A DNA stretch of 45,399 nucleotides from a virus, in IMG/VR virus record IMGVR_UViG_3300032236_001041, positions 1-45,399 of that record; one strand, written 5' to 3'. The position numbers and the translations under genes are program-made. Positions 32,575-40,368 of the stretch are shown piece after piece. Numbering within the stretch: the stretch's first letter is position 1; every line of letters begins with the position of its first letter. The notes under the pieces are model-generated. The model was not told the origin of the DNA. It saw only the letters and a program-made list of their open reading frames with translations, and searched no databases.

Positions 32575-34007
32575 ACTGCATACCCAAATAATTTACTGCT
32601 CCTGGTCTTATATTTATTAAACAACTCATCCAGAATAGTTACTATAAAATATCTTTTAGAGTCTGAAATGTGCCCTTGCGCTTCGTAGGTAACCTTTGTT
32701 TCTTTATCCTTTGTTTTTGGTTTATGCATTCTACCCTCTGCGTCTTCCTTAACTAAAATATAATCTTCAATTGACTTGAGGCAATTGCTGCCTATCGTTA
32801 TGAACCAGCCACCGTTATTATTTTCGTATATGTCATTTATAAAGGCAGCAGAAAGCGCAATCTCTGGAGCTGACTTTCTTACTCTATTTACTACTGTGAA
32901 TCCTGCCTTTTTTAGTTCGCTTATGTATTTATCGTAGAAAGAGGCATTATTTTCGTCTATTGTGCTTCTTTTGCTTGCTGAAGGATCTCCATAAACATAA
33001 ACAACATCTTTGCATCCGGTAGTATCAAGCCACTTAATAAACTCCTTTGCTGCCTTTGGAGCGTTATTGTTTGGCGTTTCGCAAAGCAGCTCATGCACTT
33101 GAGTAATAGTTTTCTTTGATGTGCTTACCTGCCAAATTGTTTGTGTTACATAAGGGTTTACATTCTCATCAAGCGACACATGAATAGTACTTTCTTTATC
33201 TATCGTAACATCTTTAACGTGCTTTGATTCATCAAACTGCTTCCAGAACTCTCCTCCTGTTCTTACCATCCCCCATGATCCCTTAGCAATTGCGTTAAGA
33301 ATATTCATATTGCCGTTAGCAATTAGCTTTAACTGTTCGTAGTATTCCTCCTGATTAAGAAAGTAGTTATCTACATAGTTACATAGTAGTTTAAATGCCA
33401 TACTGGAGTTTTCGCCATCAAAAAACACCTTTCTTATCCAGTGTGATTGAAATACTTTCTCTGTATTAAATGCTCCGTAAAACTGGCAGAAAGCCTTTTT
33501 TGTTCTCAAACGTGAGTACAAGAAGTTGAAATCCTGAAAAGTAAACTGGTCTAACTCATCACAAAAAATATGCGAAGGGTCTTTTATACCCTTAAGGCTC
33601 TCTGTGTCGTTTGCTCCGAATGGGTGAAAATAGTTGCCATTAAGCTTACACTTAACCACCATAGAAGAGTTTGGCTTCGAGGAATAAGTAAAGAATCTTT
33701 GTAAGTTTAAATCTTCAATACGATCTATAAGTGTTTGGAAAACAGTATCTCTTACTCTATCCTTAACCTTTCTCCCAAAGTAGCATCTAAAATAACTATC
33801 CTCCAGAGCTTTCTTTATAAACTCGTCAAATATATCTACTGTCTTTCCTGATCCATAGGAACCATAATACAGATTAACCTTATTCTGATTCCCCCAATTA
33901 GGCAAGAAAATATCATTAACCGGAACAACCCCAGACATTAATAATGCCTTTTGAAGCTCTTCTGGTAAAGTTACATATATGCTCGCCTCTAATGGTTTTA
34001 GCTTCAT
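32571..34007 (-). CDS. terL: Terminase large subunit
   Basis: 478 residues. N-terminal ATPase: Walker A G49-S-Y-G-S-G-K55-T56, Walker B IFCDELDQF. C-terminal RNase H-like nuclease: an Asp in HVSLDENVNP, an Asp in VYVYGDPSAS, and HISDSKRYF near the end. It pumps DNA into the prohead and cuts it. The start overlaps the terS stop (TAATG). Confidence 0.93.
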   Translation of the reverse strand: MKLKPLEASIYVTLPEELQKALLMSGVVPVNDIFLPNWGNQNKVNLYYGSYGSGKTVDIFDEFIKKALEDSYFRCYFGRKVKDRVRDTVFQTLIDRIEDLNLQRFFTYSSKPNSSMVVKCKLNGNYFHPFGANDTESLKGIKDPSHIFCDELDQFTFQDFNFLYSRLRTKKAFCQFYGAFNTEKVFQSHWIRKVFFDGENSSMAFKLLCNYVDNYFLNQEEYYEQLKLIANGNMNILNAIAKGSWGMVRTGGEFWKQFDESKHVKDVTIDKESTIHVSLDENVNPYVTQTIWQVSTSKKTITQVHELLCETPNNNAPKAAKEFIKWLDTTGCKDVVYVYGDPSASKRSTIDENNASFYDKYISELKKAGFTVVNRVRKSAPEIALSAAFINDIYENNNGGWFITIGSNCLKSIEDYILVKEDAEGRMHKPKTKDKETKVTYEAQGHISDSKRYFIVTILDELFNKYKTRSSKLFGYAV

Positions 34008-34624
34008 TACTTCTTTTTCCCGTGTATTTTCCTTAGTTCGCTCAGTATATCATCTACCTTACTTTCTGTTATCGGAGGAGTTACATTGTTACCATCAGTG
34101 TCTGTGTTGGCTACTTTGGTAGGTGCATTATAGCCCAGCACCTTACTTATCGAATCTAACGCCGATATTTTATTAACTATCTTAACCTTTTGTGTTGTTC
34201 CTAATACCATGCCGCTATCAGGTTCTTTTACATCATAGCTTTCTACTCCTCCTATCGCTCCAACAGCTTCATCGTCTAAATCATGTATAGACTTTAATCC
34301 ACCGTCAACAGTGTAAAGTTTTCTTATATCAAAAAAAGCGACCTTCTTATATTCGGATAAAACCTCTTTTAAGCTCAATCCAAGCTCTTTAGCGATATCT
34401 TCAGCGTTTTGCTTGAAAATATCTCTCTTCGTCTTCTCATCCTCTTCTTGTCGTTCTTTGACTGTATTTTTAGCTATTTTAATCCATTTGTTAACTGCAG
34501 AAACGGAAAGTTTATAATTTTCTGTAAACTTTTGTACAATTGCCCCTGTTCTTTCACCTTTATAGAGCATATCAGCTATCATAATTATACCTTCATCTTT
34601 ATTTATTGTACACTTTTTAGCCAT
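34007..34624 (-). CDS. terS: Terminase small subunit
   Basis: The start at ATG 34624 (MAKKCTINKDEGIIM) gives 205 residues; an in-frame ATG at 34645 adds seven. The N-terminal region GAIVQKFTENYKLSVSAVNKWI is a helix-turn-helix of the Terminase_2 type, followed by a central helical oligomerisation part and a K-rich tail for terL contact. It binds the packaging site. The late promoter motif at 34648-34664 lies directly upstream, making this the first gene of the late operon. Confidence 0.87.
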   Translation of the reverse strand: MAKKCTINKDEGIIMIADMLYKGERTGAIVQKFTENYKLSVSAVNKWIKIAKNTVKERQEEDEKTKRDIFKQNAEDIAKELGLSLKEVLSEYKKVAFFDIRKLYTVDGGLKSIHDLDDEAVGAIGGVESYDVKEPDSGMVLGTTQKVKIVNKISALDSISKVLGYNAPTKVANTDTDGNNVTPPITESKVDDILSELRKIHGKKK

Positions 34625-34634
34625 TTTTGTAAAT

Positions 34635-35087
34635 TTACTGTTCAAAAGTAATTGTTTTAATTACTTTTTGCTTATAACTTTCCTTAATTTTCTGCAAATC
34701 GCTTTCAATTTCCTTGTAATTTAAGGCTGTATATTGCAAAACCTTCCATCCTTGCACCTGAGCAGCGTTTAACTTCTCCATATCTCCGGTGTATCCGGTT
34801 ACTGTTGTATGTCTGCTCTTTGCGCTCATAAGTCCGTTATACTCGATCGCTGTCTTTATCTCTGGTATTGCGTAGTCAAACCTCCATTTTCTCACAGGAT
34901 CGAATTTATGCTCTTCTATCAGCTCTGTGAAGTTGTACTTGCAGAAATTGGTTAATACGGCTTTTATATGGGCTTTCTGTCTGGAGACCTTTATTGATTG
35001 CTTTGCCTTTTGCTTGATGGCTAATTGCGGTTTCAGGTGTATTACCTTGGAAATGTCTATTGTTCCTATCTTGATTGCCTTAGCCAT
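34635..35087 (-). CDS. Vsr/DUF559-like PD-(D/E)XK endonuclease (150 aa)
   Basis: The core is KWRFDYAIPEIKTAIEYNG, with an Asp and a Glu as metal ligands, followed by SRHTTVTGYTGDMEKLNAAQ and GWKVLQY, the pattern of phage Vsr-like endonucleases (strand, HTxxxGYxxDxEKxN, GWxVL). The N-terminal 50 residues are basic. Such genes often lie beside terminases. The exact substrate is unknown; Holliday junctions, nicks and HNH-like support of packaging have been suggested for relatives. Confidence 0.72.
   Translation of the reverse strand: MAKAIKIGTIDISKVIHLKPQLAIKQKAKQSIKVSRQKAHIKAVLTNFCKYNFTELIEEHKFDPVRKWRFDYAIPEIKTAIEYNGLMSAKSRHTTVTGYTGDMEKLNAAQVQGWKVLQYTALNYKEIESDLQKIKESYKQKVIKTITFEQ
34648..34664 (-). 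promoter_or_regulatory. Late promoter motif before terS
   Basis: GTAATTGTTTTAATTAC (plus-strand reading; one arm base differs). On the minus strand it overlaps TACTTTTG, a TAnnTTTG element, about 20 bases before the terS ATG. It lies inside the end of the Vsr-like gene. Confidence 0.68.
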
Positions 35088-35377
35088 TAGTTTGTTTTTA
35101 GTTTATGGTATTGCCTTGTTTGTAACCTTACTCTAAGACACTCGAATAATGCAATTGCAGCTTCTTCTGTTAATCTTATTCTCGTTACTGCTACCTTATC
35201 TTTTATAACTGTATGATGAGAACGAGGTGTTTTTGCATCTTCCTTATCTAATATCTTGAATATTAAACCAACATCATTATCATGTAAATCTTCTACTGTG
35301 CAGCTTTTGTTATCAAGTTTGCCAATAGTAGCATTTAAGTAGTTTATTACCTTGCAAGTTGTTTTGTCTGTTATCAT
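35087..35377 (-). CDS. Hypothetical protein (96 aa)
   Basis: Not recognised. Small alpha/beta protein ending in a helix-rich part (TEEAAIALFECLRVRLQTRQ). It overlaps the Vsr-like gene by one base (TAATG). Part of the replication operon. Confidence 0.6.
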   Translation of the reverse strand: MITDKTTCKVINYLNATIGKLDNKSCTVEDLHDNDVGLIFKILDKEDAKTPRSHHTVIKDKVAVTRIRLTEEAAIALFECLRVRLQTRQYHKLKTN

Positions 35378-35389
35378 TTTAGTTTGCTT

Positions 35390-35905
35390 TTAGTATGGGT
35401 TATTTATGTTCGCATCTATGGCGAGATTTTGGTCTATTAAGCCATCAATATCGAAGTGGTTGCTGATTAACCACTCCTTTACCCAATATAATGCACATTT
35501 ACCTAACTCAATACCATAACCATATCCTGACATCTTCCACCATAAACAAGGCTCTTCTTCTGACCATTCCAATCCTTCTGAATAATCTACTTTATCTATA
35601 AATTGAATATCGGTAACTTCGGTAATACTATGGTTATATTGATTTCTTTGTAACTGCTTTTTTATTAGTTCTAATGCAAGGAAAAACGTTTCCCCTTTAA
35701 TAGTTATTTCCTCTGTTAATGAGGATAGGGGGAATAAAATAGGTTTATGCGGCTTTTCTGTTTTATAACTTGAAAGCACATAATCCATAGTTTCTCCATT
35801 TTTTACGGTATTTATAACACCATTCCACCCATCTATACATTTCACTCCATACGGTAAATGTTTTGCTAAATGCTCGATTGTTAGTTTTGCTGTACTCTGT
35901 ATCAT
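35390..35905 (-). CDS. Conserved Bacteroidota phage protein (171 aa)
   Basis: The opening LTIEHLAKHLPYGVKCI, the PILFPLSSLTEEI motif and the ending HFDIDGLIDQNLAIDAN are hallmarks of a hypothetical family I associate with Bacteroidota phages and prophages. No known function. It is usually found, as here, among replication-accessory genes. Confidence 0.7.
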   Translation of the reverse strand: MIQSTAKLTIEHLAKHLPYGVKCIDGWNGVINTVKNGETMDYVLSSYKTEKPHKPILFPLSSLTEEITIKGETFFLALELIKKQLQRNQYNHSITEVTDIQFIDKVDYSEGLEWSEEEPCLWWKMSGYGYGIELGKCALYWVKEWLISNHFDIDGLIDQNLAIDANINNPY

Positions 35906-35919
35906 ATATTTACTTTTAG

Positions 35920-36285
35920 TTATAATTTAATTTCTAATTCACGATTAGTTAAACACCATATTAGGTTCTGTAATTGGTGTAGGTATGAAATATCAATTCC
36001 TATATTCTCTAATGTACATCCTAAATTTTCGCCATCTTTATAAAAACATATTTCAAAACCTTTTACATTAATAAAATAATTACCTGCTAATTTTTCAATT
36101 CCTTCACACTTCAAAAGGAGTTCTTCTGACAGGGGTATTCCGTTAATGTTGTTCCAATCAACTATACCTATCCCAAATGCAGCATTATCTAATACTGGAT
36201 ATATTTCTGCAATAGTTTCTATCTTATAATAGTTCCCCTCAAACTCTATATAATTACCTCGTCTTACTTCATTTGCTTGTATCAT
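35920..36285 (-). CDS. Conserved Bacteroidota phage protein (121 aa)
   Basis: RRGNYIEFEGNYYKIETI at the start, GIPLSEELLLKCEG in the middle and YLHQLQNLIWCLTNRELEI at the end match a recurrent family of Bacteroidota phages, often next to the 171-aa family above. Function unknown. Confidence 0.7.
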   Translation of the reverse strand: MIQANEVRRGNYIEFEGNYYKIETIAEIYPVLDNAAFGIGIVDWNNINGIPLSEELLLKCEGIEKLAGNYFINVKGFEICFYKDGENLGCTLENIGIDISYLHQLQNLIWCLTNRELEIKL

Positions 36286-36289
36286 ATCC

Positions 36290-36619
36290 TTATTGTTTTT
36301 GTTGTGGGGTAATTTTATTTATTGCGTTTAAAATGTCGTCATGAAATAAAGGTATATCTGAACAAATAATACCCAATTTGCCGTCAATATGGTTTTCTAA
36401 CTTCTTTAATACTTTTCTTAAATCTTCTACCCCGCTATCCACACTCACCCACTTACTACCTTCCAACTCCTTAGCGTAGTCTTTAGCGTACTGCAATGCT
36501 TTTTCATTGAGTATTTCTACCATTCTTGAATAGCTGATACTATCTTCTGGTCTTGTTTGCTGATTATCCCATTTATCTGTTATATCTCTTAACTCTGCTG
36601 TTATTATGAATTTACGCAT
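36290..36619 (-). CDS. Hypothetical protein (109 aa)
   Basis: Not recognised. Mainly helical, acidic, with a coiled-coil-like stretch (DLRKVLKKLENHIDGKL). Four bases from the next gene. Confidence 0.6.
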   Translation of the reverse strand: MRKFIITAELRDITDKWDNQQTRPEDSISYSRMVEILNEKALQYAKDYAKELEGSKWVSVDSGVEDLRKVLKKLENHIDGKLGIICSDIPLFHDDILNAINKITPQQKQ

Positions 36620-36621
36620 GA

Positions 36622-37029
36622 TTATACTTTATATGTTGTGATTACTGCATTTATTAAATACCTACTACCTTCAATATCTGCTTCTTCTGAAATGGTTAAT
36701 TCATCAGCATTACATTTTCTTGATTCAATACCCATAATTAATAATGCCCATTGAGCCATTTTTTGGGGTTCTTCTTCCATCATTTGAATAAATCTATCCT
36801 TAATAGCACTTTCTGCATATTGCTCCATTGCTTCCAGTATTCTTTCTTCTGTCATTTCACGCATACCATTACAGCTAACTACTCTTAATACTTCTTTAGC
36901 GGAATCTGTTGGCTTTGGTATTAATGATGTGTGATATTGCTCTGCTATGCCAGCACATATTTCAGCATCTATATTACCTACATTAGTAGTCCTATCTTTA
37001 AATTGATTTACTAATTCTTCTCTGTTCAT
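36622..37029 (-). CDS. Hypothetical protein (135 aa)
   Basis: Not recognised. Helical, with repeated M/E-rich segments (MREMTEERILEAMEQYAESA). Two bases upstream of the next gene, within the replication-accessory run. Confidence 0.6.
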   Translation of the reverse strand: MNREELVNQFKDRTTNVGNIDAEICAGIAEQYHTSLIPKPTDSAKEVLRVVSCNGMREMTEERILEAMEQYAESAIKDRFIQMMEEEPQKMAQWALLIMGIESRKCNADELTISEEADIEGSRYLINAVITTYKV

Positions 37030-37037
37030 AGTTTGTT

Positions 37038-37418
37038 TTATTTGTTGTGAATGTTACCGATTACTTCAACTGTATTAAACCACTCCCTACTATAAATGCA
37101 AGATTGAGTTTCCGATACTGTTACCTCAAAGTAAGGTGCGACATATACTATAATTCCCCAATCACCTCTTTGCGTAAGTATCTTATCGCCTTCCCATATA
37201 TCAACTCCTTTGCAATCCTTTAACCCTGTAAATTGCCCTACTGTTTCGGGGATTACTTCAAATTCATTTAAACCACTTAAATCATAAGTGCATATTAAAT
37301 GCTGTTGATATGTTTCTGTTGTTTCTATTATAGGGCTTTTTTCTTCTCTTAAAATGTAATACCCATACATCCACTCTTTATTATCTACTCTTTTCCCTCT
37401 AAATTTAATTTCTTTCAT
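37038..37418 (-). CDS. YopX-family protein (126 aa)
   Basis: The start at ATG 37418 (MKEIKFRGKRVDNKEWMYGY) is the classical YopX opening; the in-frame ATG at 37466 would add residues unlike the family. Further hallmarks: VIPETVGQFTGLKDCKGVDI, then WEGDKI, and the NTVEVIGNIHNK ending. YopX proteins are widespread in phages of Firmicutes and Bacteroidota, with no established role. A palindrome, TTGTAAT-TGTG-ATTACAA (37434-37451), lies just upstream. Confidence 0.88.
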   Translation of the reverse strand: MKEIKFRGKRVDNKEWMYGYYILREEKSPIIETTETYQQHLICTYDLSGLNEFEVIPETVGQFTGLKDCKGVDIWEGDKILTQRGDWGIIVYVAPYFEVTVSETQSCIYSREWFNTVEVIGNIHNK

Positions 37419-37446
37419 GTTTGTATTATTTAGTTTGTAATTGTGA

Positions 37447-37611
37447 TTACAACTCTTTAAAATCATCCATTAATTTTAAGTACTTATCCCAGATAGCAGC
37501 TTTTAATATCTTGGTAGACTTCAACTCACTTTTAAGGTATCTATTCTCCTTTGTAAGTTTCTTATTCTCATCCAGTATGTTGCCTACTTCTTTTACTTCG
37601 ATTACTTTCAT
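37447..37611 (-). CDS. Small coiled-coil protein (54 aa)
   Basis: Frame MKVIEVKEVGNILDENKKLT continuing as a single charged helix. It starts four bases after the dnaB stop. Not recognised. Composition and spacing support a real gene. Confidence 0.6.
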   Translation of the reverse strand: MKVIEVKEVGNILDENKKLTKENRYLKSELKSTKILKAAIWDKYLKLMDDFKEL

Positions 37612-37614
37612 GGC

Positions 37615-39021
37615 TTAAAAAATATCATCGTTTTCTTCCTTAGGCAATGCGGACCATTTACCTGATGGTAAACTTTCGGACATATCCACATCATTATCAA
37701 TTTCTACCCATCTTTGAAGATGATTAAGTTTGCAATAATCAATATCTCCTAAAGCCCCATTCCTATATTTAGCAACCTTTAATCTGCCGTTACCATTCGC
37801 CTCATATAAAAAGGCAACTATATCGGCATCCTGCTCAATAGCTCCTGATTCTCTCAAATCTGCTAATCTCGGTTCGGCATCTTTTCCCCTTCCTTCTACT
37901 TGCCTGGATAGCTGGCTTAATGCTATTACTGGTATATTCAACTCTTTAGCCAATACCTTTAACCCTCTCGAAATACTGCTAATTTCCTGCTCACGATTAC
38001 CGCCTTTAACATGGCCAGACATTAACTGTAAGTAGTCAATAATAATCAACCCTACATTATCCTTTGTAACCATTCTGCGTGCCTTAGCCTTTAGCTGCAT
38101 TATGTTTAATGTAGCAGTATCATCTATGTAAATAGGCAAACTACTAACCTGATCCATGGCTTTTGTGTAGAAGTGCGGGTTTATATCTCTACCAGTGCTT
38201 AAGCATTCCATATAAATACCTCCTTCATTACTTACTATCCTTTGAGCAAGTTGGACTTTAGACATTTCTAAAGAGAAAAATCCTACGCATTTTATTTTAC
38301 CGCCTTTATTTTTAAATGTTGTTGCAGCGTTTTTAGCCAAATTAAGCGCAAAAGCTGTCTTTCCTATACTTGGCCTTGCTGCTATTATTATAAGGTCAGT
38401 ATTCTGCCATCCATGAGTTTTTTGATTGAGTTTATCAAATCCAGTATCTACACCAGATAACCCGCTTGGCTGTGTTTTCAATATTTCAACCCTTGTAGAT
38501 AGTTCTAATACTGCCTCTGATATGTGCGAGTAATCTTTATGGAATAGCGAGTTTTGTATCTGTGCGGAAACTGTATCTACTCTAACAGCTAATTCAAAAA
38601 CATCTGCACTGTCCTCATAAGCTTCTGCTATCAACTCTGAACCCAACCGTATTACCTCTCTTTGGATATACTTTTCAAGTACAATCTTGCAATGTGTGTC
38701 TGTATTTGTATACCCTACAATCTTATTAGTTAACTGCATTAGGTAATAAGGGCCGCCTATTACTTCAATCTGTCCTAAAGACTTTAACTTGTATGCCATT
38801 GTCTGCATATCAATAGGCGTTCCATCCTTGTACATTTCGAACATAGCAGAGAAGATAATCTGATTAGCATCCACATAAAAGCATTCAGGCTTTAATGTTT
38901 CGCTGGCAATCTCAAAAGCTCTTTTATCAAGTAGTATTGCCCCCAGTATCATTTCTTCCAGTTCTCTTGCTTGAGGTGGCACTTTCCCGTAAATTAATTG
39001 GTTTTCTTTTTTCTTTTCCAT
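37615..39021 (-). CDS. dnaB: Replicative DNA helicase, DnaB family
   Basis: 468 residues: an N-terminal helical domain (PQARELEEMILGAILLDKRA), a linker, and a RecA-type motor with Walker A ARPSIGKT (K221), the GFFSLEMSK motif, Walker B LIIIDYLQLM, and the GGNREQEISSISRGLKVLAK and ALSQLSRQVE motifs. A hexameric helicase that opens the fork for phage replication. Its start overlaps the stop of the initiator-like gene (TAATG), which fits loader and helicase pairing. Confidence 0.95.
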   Translation of the reverse strand: MEKKKENQLIYGKVPPQARELEEMILGAILLDKRAFEIASETLKPECFYVDANQIIFSAMFEMYKDGTPIDMQTMAYKLKSLGQIEVIGGPYYLMQLTNKIVGYTNTDTHCKIVLEKYIQREVIRLGSELIAEAYEDSADVFELAVRVDTVSAQIQNSLFHKDYSHISEAVLELSTRVEILKTQPSGLSGVDTGFDKLNQKTHGWQNTDLIIIAARPSIGKTAFALNLAKNAATTFKNKGGKIKCVGFFSLEMSKVQLAQRIVSNEGGIYMECLSTGRDINPHFYTKAMDQVSSLPIYIDDTATLNIMQLKAKARRMVTKDNVGLIIIDYLQLMSGHVKGGNREQEISSISRGLKVLAKELNIPVIALSQLSRQVEGRGKDAEPRLADLRESGAIEQDADIVAFLYEANGNGRLKVAKYRNGALGDIDYCKLNHLQRWVEIDNDVDMSESLPSGKWSALPKEENDDIF

Positions 39022-39836
39022 TAGGCAGTAATTTGTTTTCGTGAGTAATTCCCTTCAAGGACTTTCATGTAATTTGCTTCGCTTTCAATTATCCAATCGA
39101 ACGTGAACCACGATTCAGACATTATAAACTCGGACTCTTTAACCTTAGCAAGTATTTTGTTTAGCTCGAATAGTGGCTCTTTAATCCTTGTTTTTAATTT
39201 CTTCTTTCTTTTATCGGTTAAAGCTAATAGACGAGGTTTACCGTAAGATTCTGCAAACTGATTCCAGTACTCAAAATACGGTTCTGTAATTTTCGGACGG
39301 GTTTTAATGAAATTGTGAACACTCATTTTATCCTTTGATAAAGATTTCCATGTTTCTATCTCGTCAGGCGTAGTCTGACAAGATACGTTAGTATCTGTAT
39401 TTATATCATTTACTTTATCCTCTACTTCTACTTCTACCTTAACAGCGAGGTTTGCGATGGGGTGCGATGGGGTGCGATCGCAAATGTCGCTCTGCGAGGT
39501 TGTGCGAGCCTTTGCGATATTACACGCATCCTCTATGCTTATCTCTTTGTTTAATACCTTATCGTATAAATCAGTAGAATACCTCTTTAAATTACCTAAT
39601 TTACCTGCATTAGCCTTTCCGACCTTCTCAATTTCCCATTTACACAAATCTCTTTTTAGTTGCATTTTAATTGGTTCAAACAGTAATTTAATCAGTCTAT
39701 CGTCAGCTACTGGATTTAAGTCGTTGATATATTCAAAGAAATGTTTAATTAATTTACCCGCTTCTTCATTAGTTAGCTCGTTGAATATGCTTATCCATTC
39801 AGTATAAACTAAAACTATTTTCTTATTCTCCGCCAT
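39021..39836 (-). CDS. Replication initiator / helicase-loader-like protein with DUF6291-type start (271 aa)
   Basis: The N-terminal region (about 8-110: VYTEWISIFNELTNEEAGKL, LIKHFFEYIND) is of the DUF6291 kind. A low-complexity linker (KVEVEVEDKVNDINTDTN) joins it to a helical C-terminal domain with FIKTRPKITEPYFEYWNQFA and a basic KRKKKLKTRIKEP patch. It sits just before dnaB and contains six 10-bp-phased repeats in the linker-coding DNA. A gene that makes the initiator and contains its own origin is the lambda O plan. The biochemical role is inferred. Confidence 0.68.
   Translation of the reverse strand: MAENKKIVLVYTEWISIFNELTNEEAGKLIKHFFEYINDLNPVADDRLIKLLFEPIKMQLKRDLCKWEIEKVGKANAGKLGNLKRYSTDLYDKVLNKEISIEDACNIAKARTTSQSDICDRTPSHPIANLAVKVEVEVEDKVNDINTDTNVSCQTTPDEIETWKSLSKDKMSVHNFIKTRPKITEPYFEYWNQFAESYGKPRLLALTDKRKKKLKTRIKEPLFELNKILAKVKESEFIMSESWFTFDWIIESEANYMKVLEGNYSRKQITA
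39453..39517. other. Candidate iteron origin inside the initiator gene
   Basis: TGCGA begins at 39453, 39463, 39473, 39493, 39503 and 39513: exact 10-bp register with one step missing. The units include TGCGATGGGG twice. The run is much richer in G and C than its surroundings. Ten is not a multiple of three, so the period cannot come from a repeated peptide. Phased repeats on one face of DNA inside an initiator gene are typical of lambdoid-type origins. Confidence 0.6.
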
Positions 39837-40023
39837 ACTCTTTAAGCTGTTTATTTATGAATTTTACAAGGTGCGACCAATCTTCTTTAGGTATGCATAC
39901 ACAATGATACTGGTCATCTGCTGATGCAATAAATATATTACCCTTATCGTTTATGTAGGCGTTTGTAATCTCGTCTGAATCGGTATTTTCGTTAAATGAA
40001 AACTGCTTTGATATGAAATGTGC
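39823..40023 (-). CDS. Small hypothetical protein, first gene of the replication operon (66 aa)
   Basis: Start chosen at ATG 40023 (MAHFISKQFSFNENTDSD); an in-frame ATG at 40074 adds 17 residues. Beta-rich (NAYINDKGNIFIASADDQYH), with a C-terminal helix. It overlaps the initiator-like gene by 14 bases. Not recognised. Confidence 0.6.
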   Translation of the reverse strand, partial: AHFISKQFSFNENTDSDEITNAYINDKGNIFIASADDQYHCVCIPKEDWSHLVKFINKQLKEYGGE

Positions 40024-40118
40024 CATAAAAAAATAGGCTTCAATTAGTAAACCCGATTGCAGCGAGTAAACCAAAAGAAGCCAAAAAAGTTAATGATGTG
40101 TTCTGCAATAACACGATG

Positions 40119-40157
40119 CGAATATACAAACTATTTGCAAACTATTTACAAACTTTG
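40119..40157 (-). promoter_or_regulatory. Replication-operon promoter with three 11-bp operator repeats
   Basis: Plus-strand reading: TACAAACTATT (40125-40135), TGCAAACTATT (40136-40146), TACAAACTTTG (40147-40157), strictly 11-bp spaced and clearly related to the repeats at 3849-3870. On the minus strand TATATTCG (40119-40126) is a near-TAnnTTTG element, with TTTG 22 bp upstream. Probably the second CI-controlled lytic promoter. Confidence 0.68.
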
Positions 40158-40165
40158 AAAACTTT

Positions 40166-40249
40166 TTATTTTGCTAAAAATTCAAATTCTCTCTGTTCTT
40201 TAACTTTGTTCTTATCCAGTATTACTTCTGCTTGCTTCTGATAATTCAT
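40166..40249 (-). CDS. Tiny basic frame, possibly the end of a frameshifted gene (27 aa)
   Basis: MNYQKQAEVILDKNKVKEQR and seven more residues; it overlaps the upstream 39-aa frame by four bases (ATGA). Reading upstream in the same frame gives a natural-looking KKRKRAIAMNY stretch. It may therefore be the C-terminal part of one gene of about 66 codons broken by one base near 40285. Confidence 0.35.
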   Translation of the reverse strand: MNYQKQAEVILDKNKVKEQREFEFLAK

Positions 40250-40365
40250 AGCAATTGCTCTTTTGCGCTTCTTAGCTTCACTGCCTTTTCTGTATCATAG
40301 TCTCTCCACGCTGTAAATGCTTTGGTAGTAGCCTTTATTAATTCGTTAATGTCGATTAATTCCAT
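40246..40365 (-). CDS. Small frame (39 aa), possibly the N-terminal part of a frameshifted gene
   Basis: Opens MELIDINELIKATTKAFTAW and follows the DndC-like gene by three bases. The last third looks less protein-like than the alternative frame, which would link it to the 27-aa frame after it. An A4 run near the switch point is a likely site of a one-base change. Not recognised. Confidence 0.4.
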   Translation of the reverse strand: MELIDINELIKATTKAFTAWRDYDTEKAVKLRSAKEQLL

Positions 40366-40368
40366 AGA

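Noticed and set aside
36065-36083. Eighth copy of the late 17-bp motif
   Set aside because: Only one arm is intact, it lies inside a coding region without a TAnnTTTG element, and it looks like chance in AT-rich sequence.
37434-37451. TTGTAAT-TGTG-ATTACAA palindrome as a late promoter motif
   Set aside because: Arms and spacing differ from GTAATTA-N3-TAATTAC and no -7 element adjoins; kept only as a note before the YopX gene.
39453-39517. CRISPR-like array
   Set aside because: Units are only 10 bp with no spacers of constant length, within a coding gene; iterons are the better reading. No CRISPR array was seen elsewhere.
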